From the NCBI GenBank assembly GCA_021792095.1, contig JAJYVH010000001.1, positions 381,324-445,323 of the forward strand: DNA of 64,000 nt, given 5' to 3'. This DNA is from Microcaldota archaeon (GTDB taxonomy: Archaea > Micrarchaeota > Micrarchaeia > Micrarchaeales > CABMGC01). Shown here one piece after another: positions 8,555 to 16,756 of this stretch (positions are counted from its first letter, which is position 1; every line of letters starts with the position of its first letter). Both the position numbers and the translations under genes were made by a program. The notes under the pieces were generated by a model. The model was not told the DNA's origin. It saw nothing but the letters and a program-made list of their open reading frames with translations, and did no database searches.

Positions 8555-10152
8555 GCGGCCCGGCCTGGCCTGTGCGTGTGCATGCTGCGGTCCAGGAAAG
8601 AGAAGTACGCCAGCGCGGGCTTCGCTAGCCCTTTCAGCGCGGGCATGCGTTCGGAAGTCTCGCCAAGCATCGCTATCTCTTCCCTGCCTATGATCTTGAA
8701 CGCCACTAGGAACACCGGGTACGCGAGCGCCAGCGCCACTACGCCGTACGCGAGCTCTGCCAGCGAGTTCTGGAGCAGCAGGCCAGCAGCGAAGACGAGG
8801 GCCAGTGCAGTGTTGCTGAGCAGCACGGCAGCAAGGCGCCTGTACTGCGTGCGCATGCCCAGCGCAACGCGCACGCCCCTGAGGAACAGGTAGTCGTACG
8901 CCAGGCTGCCTACGAAGAAGACTGCAACTATCGCCCCGATCACCCCGAAGCTCGGGGCAAGGGCAACGAGCGCGACCAGCTGCACTATGGCCGCTATCGC
9001 CGCGTAGACGAGCAGCTTTGATGTTTTGTTCGTGGCCACGAACACGCTGGTGGCGAGCGTTCCTGCGAGCCCTATTATGGTGCCGAGAGAGACAAGGCTG
9101 AGGTAGAGCGGTGCCGACGCGTACGACGTGGAGAGCAGCAGGTAGACGAGCGGCGCCGCGAACACGCCTATGTACGCTATTATCGGCGTGCTTGAGAGCA
9201 TCGCGTATTCCATGGTCTTGTTGTACACCTCCTCCAGGCTCCTGCCCTTGGCGCCTGCCTTCCTTGTCGCGGCTATGCTGAGCGTTGGCAGTATCGAGAA
9301 CGCGGCCGTGGTGTAGAACACTGCGAGCGTGTTCCTGGCCCTGGTGGCGACGCCGAAGTTGCCCAGTAGGTCGGCCGAGATGAAGAAGCCGAGCACCAAG
9401 GTAGCTATGCTCGTCATGCTGCCCGTAAGCAGGTTGTTGCCTGCTATAGGCAGCGAGAACCCAAGGCTCTCGCGCAGATCCTTGGGCAGGGGCCATGCGG
9501 CTCCGACGTGCATGCGCCCGCGCGCGTGTGCGAAGACCAGGTATGTGCCCAGCGCTGCCGAGAAAGCGTAGCTTATGAACACGCCAGCTATGGCCCCGAA
9601 CACGCCGTAGCCGAGCAGTATGAGCGCGACGGATACGGCTATGGCGACCAGGTACCTTATGTTCTCCAGCGCTATCGCAACCACGTTCTTGCCCACGCCT
9701 ATCAGCGCGCTGTCAGAGGTGCCGTAGAGCATCGAGAAGAATATGGTGGCCGAAGCTGTGACCAGCAGCGGGAGCGTGACCCCGGTGCCGCTCTCGAAGC
9801 CCCGGACGAGGCCGCTTATGCCCATCGCGAAGAGGGTGAGCAGCAGGCCTATCACGACCACGGAGAAATAGCTCGAGCCGAGCGCCTTCGCGAACGCCTT
9901 CGCGTCGTCATTGTCCTCGGCCTGCGAGAGGTGCTTGACCAGGTACTGGCCGAAGCCGAAGTTCGATGCCGATGTCATTAGCGCGAAGAAGGCGAACGCC
10001 ACTGTGAATATTCCGTAGAGCTGCGGGCCGAGCAGCCTGGCGACCACGACGACGTTGGCTATGCCTATCAGCAGCGCCAGGACCCTGCCGATCGTGAGGG
10101 TGGAGAACGTCCTTGCGCTCCTGCTGCCCAGCGACTCCTTTTCGCGCCGCAT
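8545..10152 (-). CDS. Polysaccharide biosynthesis (Wzx/MATE-like) flippase
   Basis: About 12-14 TM; RTFSTLTIGRVLALLIGIANVVVVARLLGPQLYGIFTVAFAF N-terminus typical of the family. Confidence 0.8.
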   Translation of the reverse strand: MRREKESLGSRSARTFSTLTIGRVLALLIGIANVVVVARLLGPQLYGIFTVAFAFFALMTSASNFGFGQYLVKHLSQAEDNDDAKAFAKALGSSYFSVVVIGLLLTLFAMGISGLVRGFESGTGVTLPLLVTASATIFFSMLYGTSDSALIGVGKNVVAIALENIRYLVAIAVSVALILLGYGVFGAIAGVFISYAFSAALGTYLVFAHARGRMHVGAAWPLPKDLRESLGFSLPIAGNNLLTGSMTSIATLVLGFFISADLLGNFGVATRARNTLAVFYTTAAFSILPTLSIAATRKAGAKGRSLEEVYNKTMEYAMLSSTPIIAYIGVFAAPLVYLLLSTSYASAPLYLSLVSLGTIIGLAGTLATSVFVATNKTSKLLVYAAIAAIVQLVALVALAPSFGVIGAIVAVFFVGSLAYDYLFLRGVRVALGMRTQYRRLAAVLLSNTALALVFAAGLLLQNSLAELAYGVVALALAYPVFLVAFKIIGREEIAMLGETSERMPALKGLAKPALAYFSFLDRSMHTHRPGRAAQV

Positions 10153-10384
10153 GCGACTGTTGCTCCTTCAATGCTTATAATGCCTGCCCAATGCGCTCGC
10201 TGTGCAGCTCCCGGGAAGCCTAAGCGCTGCGGCTGCCTTTTAAAAGTTGTCATGGGGTGTGGCAGATGACTTAGTGGTATGCAGGGCAAAGAAGCGGCAC
10301 ACAACGCTTATATTTGTTCTTCAACAGAATGGTATTGCACTCGTTAGGAATTGGGTGGGTGCAATCAGGGAAGTGGGTGAAGGT

Positions 10385-10624
10385 ATGGTGGGTGAATTGC
10401 TACAAGGCGAGATGTACGACATAGACATAAGGGCCAAGAACATGCGCGGAGAGGGTATCGGGACAGTGAACGGCATGGTCGTCTTCGTGAAGAACGCGAA
10501 GACAAGGATAGGCAAGGCGTACAAGGTCAAGGTTACCGACGTGTACAGGACGTTCGCCTACGCAGAGGTCATGGGCGAGAAAGGCAAGTATTTTATAGGT
10601 AACGGTAGCCTAATAGTAGATTGA
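10385..10624 (+). CDS. TRAM-domain small RNA-binding protein
   Basis: YDIDIRAKNMRGEGIGTVNGMVVFVKNAKTRIGKAYKVKVTDVYRTFAYAEVM; start chosen at M47 of the supplied ORF. Confidence 0.75.
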   Translation: MVGELLQGEMYDIDIRAKNMRGEGIGTVNGMVVFVKNAKTRIGKAYKVKVTDVYRTFAYAEVMGEKGKYFIGNGSLIVD

Positions 10625-10688
10625 CTTCTTTTGTTTTCTTTCTTTGCTTTACCACTTGGAGGGATTGAAGGAATTGGTTGGTGAACGT

Positions 10689-11330
10689 ATGTACAATATG
10701 AAAGAGGTATCAGAGACACTGAAAAAGGGCACTACGACAGTGGGCATAGTGTGCAGCGACGGCATAGTGCTGGGCGCAGACAGCAGGAGCACCATGGGCG
10801 ACTTCATAGAGAGCGACGCAAGCATAAAGCTTTACAAGATAGATGACAACCTTGGCGTGCTCATAGCCGGCGTGGCGGGCTACGCCGAGTATGTGGTCAA
10901 GCTGCTCAAGGTGCAGAACGAGATGTACAAGATGACGGAGGGCAAGCCCCTGTCGCCGACCTCTGCAGCGTCGCTTCTGGGCTTCATAATGCGCGAGAGC
11001 GCAAACGAGTTTGCGTACGCTTTCCTGATAGTTGGCGGCCTCAACAAGGGCGACGCCGAGCTCTACGACATAGACCCGATAGGCAGCGCCAGCAAGCAGG
11101 CCAAGTACACTTCGATAGGCAGCGGCATGATGTCGGCGCTCGGATACCTGGACAGCATCTACACGCCAGGCATGAACGTGCAGGAGGGGCTCAAGCATAC
11201 GGTCAGGGCGCTCTCCGCGGCCATGAAGCGCAGCTCGGCCACAGGAGGCGAGATGAGGCTGGCTGTGATATCAAAGAAGGGCTTCAAGGAGTACGGGAAG
11301 GAAGAGATAGACAAGCTTTTGGCGAAGTAG
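10689..11330 (+). CDS. psmB: Proteasome beta subunit
   Basis: Propeptide ...LKKG/TTTVGIVCSDGIVLGADSRSTMGDFIES; active-site Thr; GGTGA ahead of ATG 10689. Confidence 0.93.
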   Translation: MYNMKEVSETLKKGTTTVGIVCSDGIVLGADSRSTMGDFIESDASIKLYKIDDNLGVLIAGVAGYAEYVVKLLKVQNEMYKMTEGKPLSPTSAASLLGFIMRESANEFAYAFLIVGGLNKGDAELYDIDPIGSASKQAKYTSIGSGMMSALGYLDSIYTPGMNVQEGLKHTVRALSAAMKRSSATGGEMRLAVISKKGFKEYGKEEIDKLLAK

Positions 11331-11391
11331 CGCCGTTTTATCTTTAGGGTGGCCTGTGCGCGCACCTGGATGCGCGCCTGCAAGCAAGTTG

Positions 11392-13347
11392 ATGGATTTG
11401 GCAGTAGAAGAGAAAGTAGAAGTAAAGAGCATACTGGAAACAGTGAAGTCCCTGGTGCCCAGCGAAGCGGGGCTCACCAAGGCAGAGTTCGAGGGCCCGG
11501 ACGTTGCGATATACGTCAAGAACGTGGCCGCGATGTACGGCAACGAGAACGTGATAAGGGGCATATCGGCCAGCGTCAAGAAGAAGCTGATAGTCAGGAG
11601 CGACACGGTCAGCCTCTCCGACCCCGAGAAGGCGACTGCGAAGATACTGGAGATAGTGCCTCAGGAGGCCGGGATCAACGCGGAGACCATAAGGTACGTG
11701 CCCGAGTTCAACGAGGTGCAGCTCGAGGCAATGAAGCCTGGTCTTGTCATAGGCAAGGGAGGCAGCACTCTGATAAGGATAGTCATAGAGACAGGCTGGG
11801 TGCCAAAGGTGCTGCGCATACCCACGATGAACAGCGATGTCATCAAGGGAGTGCGCCAGCTGCTGGTGAAGGAGAGCGAGTTCAGGAAGAAGTTCCTCGC
11901 CACGATAGGCAAGAAGATAAACCAGCCAATGGTGCAGAGCGAGTGGGTGAAGGCTACAGCGCTCGGCGGATTCAGGGAGGTGGGCAGGAGCAGCCTGCTG
12001 ATAGAGACCAACCACTCGAAGATGATAATAGACTGCGGCGTGAGCCCCGAGCCCGCGGTGAAGGGGCTTGATGCTGTTACCGGCGACACGAACAAGGCGT
12101 TCCCCTATCTAGACAGCGCCAACATAACGATAAACGACCTCGACGCAGTGATACTCACGCACGCGCACATGGACCACATAGGCTTCGTGCCCTACCTGTT
12201 CAAGTTCGGCTACGAAGGGCCGGTGTATTGCACCCCGCCCACGAGGGAGCTCGCGGCCATGCTGCTCTTCGACTACATGAAGCTGGTGCAGCGCAGCGGA
12301 GGAACCCCGCTGTACGAGGAGAAGGACGTGAAGAAGATGCTGACCCACATGGTGACCAGGGACTACGGGGAGGTCACGAACGTGACAGAGGAGGTCAAGC
12401 TCACGTACCACAACGCCGGGCACATACTCGGCAGCTCCGTGGTGCACCTCCACATAGGCGAGGGCATGTACAACGTCGTGCACACTGGCGACATGAAGTA
12501 CGGGTTCACAAGGCTGCTAGACCAGGCCGACACGCGGTACCCGCGCATAGACTCTCTTTTCATAGAGAGCACTTACGGGGGCCCGAAGAACATAGGCGTG
12601 AACAGGCAGGAGGCCGAGGCGCAGCTGATGCAGCTCATAAAGCGCGTCACGGAGAGCGGCGGCAAGGTGCTCATCCCAGTCTTCTCTGTAGGCAGGGCGC
12701 AGGAGCTCATGCTGACCCTGGAGTCGTATGCCACGCCCAACCCGCTGTTCAAGCTCGAAGTCCCCGTGTACCTTGACGGCATGATACTTGAGGCTACGGC
12801 CATACACACAGCGTATCCCGAGTACCTGAAGGCCAGCCTGCAGCACAGGATACTGAGCAACAACTCTCCCTTCGAGAGCGAGATCTTCGAGGTGGCGAAG
12901 GGGGAGAGGCAGGAGATAGTGGACAAGGGGCCGTCGGTGATACTCGCCAGCGGAGGCATGCTCAACGGGGGCACGAGCCTCGAGTACTTCAAGGCGCTGG
13001 CCGAGGACGAGCGCAACGCAATGGTCTTCGTGGGCTATAACAGCACCAACTCGCTAGGCAGGAAGATACAGAACGGGTTCAAGGAGATAGCGCTGCCGGG
13101 CGAGGACGGCAAGCTTGTGCCGATCAACGTGCGCATGCAGGTCGCGACAGTTGACGCCTTCTCTGGGCATAGCGACAGGCACCAGCTGATAAATTTCGTC
13201 CAGAACCTCAGGCCGGGCCAGCCCAAGAAGATATTCACGATGCACGGCGAGGAGGCGAGGTGCGACGACCTGGCTAGGACCCTGGGCGCAAGGTTCCGCG
13301 TAGAAGCGCGAGCCCCAATGAACCTCGATTCCATAAGGTTCAAGTGA
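11392..13347 (+). CDS. KH-domain/beta-CASP ribonuclease (aCPSF1/FttA transcription termination factor)
   Basis: N-terminal KH regions, LTHAHMDHIGF metallo-beta-lactamase motif, beta-CASP C-terminus DAFSGHSDRHQL; next to psmB. Confidence 0.93.
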   Translation: MDLAVEEKVEVKSILETVKSLVPSEAGLTKAEFEGPDVAIYVKNVAAMYGNENVIRGISASVKKKLIVRSDTVSLSDPEKATAKILEIVPQEAGINAETIRYVPEFNEVQLEAMKPGLVIGKGGSTLIRIVIETGWVPKVLRIPTMNSDVIKGVRQLLVKESEFRKKFLATIGKKINQPMVQSEWVKATALGGFREVGRSSLLIETNHSKMIIDCGVSPEPAVKGLDAVTGDTNKAFPYLDSANITINDLDAVILTHAHMDHIGFVPYLFKFGYEGPVYCTPPTRELAAMLLFDYMKLVQRSGGTPLYEEKDVKKMLTHMVTRDYGEVTNVTEEVKLTYHNAGHILGSSVVHLHIGEGMYNVVHTGDMKYGFTRLLDQADTRYPRIDSLFIESTYGGPKNIGVNRQEAEAQLMQLIKRVTESGGKVLIPVFSVGRAQELMLTLESYATPNPLFKLEVPVYLDGMILEATAIHTAYPEYLKASLQHRILSNNSPFESEIFEVAKGERQEIVDKGPSVILASGGMLNGGTSLEYFKALAEDERNAMVFVGYNSTNSLGRKIQNGFKEIALPGEDGKLVPINVRMQVATVDAFSGHSDRHQLINFVQNLRPGQPKKIFTMHGEEARCDDLARTLGARFRVEARAPMNLDSIRFK

Positions 13348-13349
13348 CG

Positions 13350-14210
13350 CTAAGGAGTTGTGTAGCCGCTGGTCCACGAGCTCGTGAACACAACGTTGCT
13401 GGGCACGCCGTTGTTCTCGTTGCCCGAGTAGTCGTTGGCGTTGCCGTTGAGCGGCCACCAGCCAACGAGGTTCTGCAGGTCGATGGGCGCGCCGCCGATG
13501 CCCTCATCGTAAAGCGCATTTATTTCAGGCTCTGTGAGTGAGCTGTTGTAGATCTGGACATTGGCTATGCTGCCGCTGAAAAAGTCACCTTGGTTGTTTG
13601 ACACACCTATTTCAAGTGTGGTCGCATACGAACCTACGGGTGCTATGCCCACCGTACCATCCTGCTTTCCATCAACATAAAAGGTAGCTGAGCTTCCTGA
13701 GAACGTCACCACGCCATCGTGCCAATTTCCATTCGTGACTATAATAGAACTAGCATCGTTCCAGTAACCTGAAATGCCATTTGATGACCAAAAGGCCATC
13801 TTCTGAGTCCCAGAATTATCGCTTATCGCAAGTATGTAGCCTTGCCATGGGTCGCTAGGATTTATTCTGCCTACAAGGCTCTCTCGAGTAGTTTTTGTAG
13901 TCTGGAACCAAACAGATATCGTTCCGGATCCTCCGCTTGCACCTAAATCCAGGTTAGACGAGCTTCCAGAGTTAACATAGCTGCTTGTTCCGTTGAAAAA
14001 ACCAACAAACTGCGGCAGCTCGCCGTTGCACACGCCCTCGATGTTCAGGTCGAAGGCCGTGCCAGGGCCGTTGGGCCTGAAGACCTGGCAGGCGCCGGGC
14101 GGCGCCTTCGGCGCGAATGTGGCGCCGTTGAAGACGCCCAGCTGGAACAGGGCGCCCAGCACCACAGCTATTATGAGTATGGCCCAGCCGTAGGTCATGA
14201 GGTACTCCAT
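13350..14210 (-). CDS. LamG-domain class III signal-peptide (pilin-like) surface protein, copy 3; upstream ATG out of frame
   Basis: Same N- and C-terminal blocks as copies 1 and 2; LamG core FFNGTSSYVNSGSSSNLDLG...TISVWFQT. Confidence 0.85.
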   Translation of the reverse strand: MEYLMTYGWAILIIAVVLGALFQLGVFNGATFAPKAPPGACQVFRPNGPGTAFDLNIEGVCNGELPQFVGFFNGTSSYVNSGSSSNLDLGASGGSGTISVWFQTTKTTRESLVGRINPSDPWQGYILAISDNSGTQKMAFWSSNGISGYWNDASSIIVTNGNWHDGVVTFSGSSATFYVDGKQDGTVGIAPVGSYATTLEIGVSNNQGDFFSGSIANVQIYNSSLTEPEINALYDEGIGGAPIDLQNLVGWWPLNGNANDYSGNENNGVPSNVVFTSSWTSGYTTP

Positions 14211-14289
14211 CGCCGACTGTGAGCGTAATCGTTTAGGATGAGCTGCGCTTGGGTTGCTTGCTCTGGCTATCCTGCCCTTGGCGCTACGT

Positions 14290-14301
14290 TGTGTGTGTGT
14301 G
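14290..14301. repeat. (TG)6 dinucleotide run in the leader of LamG copy 3
   Basis: Direct reading: tgtgtgtgtgtg. Confidence 0.9.
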
Positions 14302-14433
14302 CGTTAACTTTTCCCCTTCTGTGTTGTCCATCTCATTAACTGATGTAGGAAACTTAATAAATAAGATACTATTTATCCGCAGTTCCTGGCGGGCTTGGCG
14401 GGTGCGGACTGCTTTGCCCTTGCCTGGCGTGCG

Positions 14434-15636
14434 CTAGTTCTGGCTCTGCCTTCCGGCACCCCTGCCCACTGAGAGCTTGACGCCGTTGGAGTCCCTGGTT
14501 ATCGTTATGTCGAGCTCGTCGCTGCCAAGCATGCGCCTCAGCTCGTCGTACGTGTACGAGCCTATGTCGCCGCTGGCCCTCTTCTCCTTGAGCACCTCCG
14601 CGCGCCTGGCTATGAGCGTCTCGCGCTTTATCTCCGAGTAGGTTAGCGAGAGCGTGGGGTTCTGGGCGGTGTAGGTGTCCTCTATGCCTAGCTCTATGGG
14701 CTTGTAGCCTTCGCTCTGGTACACGAACGGCAGCACGTTCTGGAACTCCTGCTTTATGCCCTCGACAGTCTTCTCCACCCTGCCGCCGCTGCCAGCTATC
14801 ACGAAATCGTCGCCGTTGAGGAAGCCCACGAAGATATCGCCGCCGCTGTCGCGCACCTTGTCCTGCAGCAGCTGCGACACGAGGCGCAGTATCGTTATGC
14901 CAGCGTCGTTGCCGAAGCGCTCCGCGAAGTTGGCGAGGTTGTCCACCCGCAGCCTCCCTATGCTGTAGTCAGAATCTGCGCCGCGCACCGCCTTCTCCAT
15001 GGTGCCCGATATGCGCTCCTCGTTCGGCAGGTCTATGAGCGGGTCGAACTTCTTGCCCTTCTTCTTCAGGAAGATGGTCACCAGGCTGCCGAGCTCGCCG
15101 GGGTCGAACGGCTTCTTTATGTAGTAGTCGGCCCCGTACTTTATTCCCTTGAACCTGTTGCTGGTGGCGTCCATCGCGCTCACTATTATCACAGTTATGT
15201 CCTTCAGCCCCTGGGTGGTCTTTATCGTCTTGCACACCTCGAGGCCGTCGGCTCCGGGCAGCATGAGGTCCAGTATCACGAGGTCTGGCTTCTGGTACTT
15301 TATCTTCTCTATTGCCTCCTTGCCGTCGTATATCTGGGTAGTCTGGTAGCCGCCGCCTATGGAGAGCGCCATGAGCTTGTTTATCGCCGGGTCGTCCTCG
15401 ACCACGAAGACGCGCTTTATCGGCTGCTGCTCCTGCAGCATATAGTAAGTGGGTATGCCGCCGCTGCTCCTGGAGGCTATGGCGCCGGCCTTCTCCAGCT
15501 CCAGCAGCGCCCTGTCGAGCGTCTCCTTGTCGGCGTCCAGCTCAGTTACGTAATCCTTGAGCTCGTTGTACGTCACTTCCTGTCTGTCGTTAACCATGGA
15601 CATTATGTCCGATTCGACGTCCTCTATGCCCTTCAT
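14434..15636 (-). CDS. Response regulator: N-terminal helix-turn-helix-like domain, REC domain, degenerate GGDEF-like domain
   Basis: REC residues VFVVEDDP, LVILDLMLPG, IKKPFDPGE; then DPLIDLPNEERI...ISGTMEKAVR...GFLNGDDFVIAG in place of GGDEF; start at MKGIEDVE. Confidence 0.8.
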   Translation of the reverse strand: MKGIEDVESDIMSMVNDRQEVTYNELKDYVTELDADKETLDRALLELEKAGAIASRSSGGIPTYYMLQEQQPIKRVFVVEDDPAINKLMALSIGGGYQTTQIYDGKEAIEKIKYQKPDLVILDLMLPGADGLEVCKTIKTTQGLKDITVIIVSAMDATSNRFKGIKYGADYYIKKPFDPGELGSLVTIFLKKKGKKFDPLIDLPNEERISGTMEKAVRGADSDYSIGRLRVDNLANFAERFGNDAGITILRLVSQLLQDKVRDSGGDIFVGFLNGDDFVIAGSGGRVEKTVEGIKQEFQNVLPFVYQSEGYKPIELGIEDTYTAQNPTLSLTYSEIKRETLIARRAEVLKEKRASGDIGSYTYDELRRMLGSDELDITITRDSNGVKLSVGRGAGRQSQN

Positions 15637-15713
15637 AAACTCCCCTGGTCGCAAGCCTATTAGGCAACGAAAGAATAATATTGGTTCTTGCAGAAACTTT
15701 TGCAGGTCATCGT

Positions 15714-16715
15714 ATGCGTTCCAAGCCAGGCCCGGTGCAAGCAAGGAGGCAGTTAAAGCCAGGCAGGCTGATACTGCCTGTGATCATACTACTCGTAATC
15801 GCGTATGCCGCCTACTCGATTGCCTTCCCCAGCGTGATAACGCTGTCCAGCGCGCAGAGCCTGTCGCTTGGTCAGAACCAGACTGTGTTCATGAGGCTCT
15901 ACAACAGCAGCGTTGTAGCTCTCACGCTCACTTCATCCTCGGCATCGGGCGCCTCTTTCTCGCTGGGTGCGGTGCCCCTCCTCTACGGCTCTATGGTAAG
16001 GTTCACGCTCTCCCCTTCGCAGAGCATGAGCGTCAGCGCGTTCGGATCGCAGAGCGCAGACATGAACATAGTGCTTGCCTCTAGCAGCGGCACAGGCGCT
16101 AGCGTAGAGATAACGCCGCTCCACGAGTTCCTCGGCGTAAGCGTAAGCCCGGGAGTCAGCATCTCCAATCCTGCAAGCCTTAGCGGCACTGCAACTTCCA
16201 ATGTCACTATAGTGGTGCCGGAGTCCACGAGCAGCGTGGCCACCACGACTACAGTAAAGCCTATGAACAGCAGCCAGGCGGAGGTGGCGAAGGCCATGGG
16301 CCTGATAAACTCCACCGGGACCGGGGTGCTGATGAACAATTACGCAAAGCTCTACGCGAAGGACTCGGGATGCAATGCGAGCACCTACAACTCCACATAC
16401 CTTACGTATCACGCCTCCGCCCCTCCAGCCCCTGTAGACTTCGCGAACCTCAGCCAGGTGGTGCCAAGGAGCCTGACAGTGAGTGCCAGCGTCTCCTCGG
16501 GCCCTGACGTGGCGGTTGTCTACAAGACGGCAGCCCCGTCGAGCGCATCCACAGGAGCTGCCCTGGTGGTGATAGTTAACACCAGCTCATCCTCGTTCCT
16601 GTCCAGCGTGACATATACAGGCGTATACTACGGGCTCAATTACACGCAGCTGAACAGCACCTACGCCTTCCAGAGCAAGATACTCAACGCCTGCGCCGCC
16701 TACGTCACTCCATGA
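15714..16715 (+). CDS. Membrane-anchored Ser/Thr-rich secreted protein, unknown function
   Basis: N-terminal TM (LILPVIILLVIAYAAYSIAF) followed by low-complexity extracellular region. Confidence 0.6.
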   Translation: MRSKPGPVQARRQLKPGRLILPVIILLVIAYAAYSIAFPSVITLSSAQSLSLGQNQTVFMRLYNSSVVALTLTSSSASGASFSLGAVPLLYGSMVRFTLSPSQSMSVSAFGSQSADMNIVLASSSGTGASVEITPLHEFLGVSVSPGVSISNPASLSGTATSNVTIVVPESTSSVATTTTVKPMNSSQAEVAKAMGLINSTGTGVLMNNYAKLYAKDSGCNASTYNSTYLTYHASAPPAPVDFANLSQVVPRSLTVSASVSSGPDVAVVYKTAAPSSASTGAALVVIVNTSSSSFLSSVTYTGVYYGLNYTQLNSTYAFQSKILNACAAYVTP

Positions 16716-16756
16716 AGGCCCTAATGCAGGCTGTCCGTGACTGAGTGCAGGTTGGG

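Noticed and set aside
10247-10384. N-terminal 46-residue extension of the TRAM protein ORF
   Set aside because: Contains the probable TATA element (cgcttatatttg); the TRAM domain begins shortly after ATG 10385
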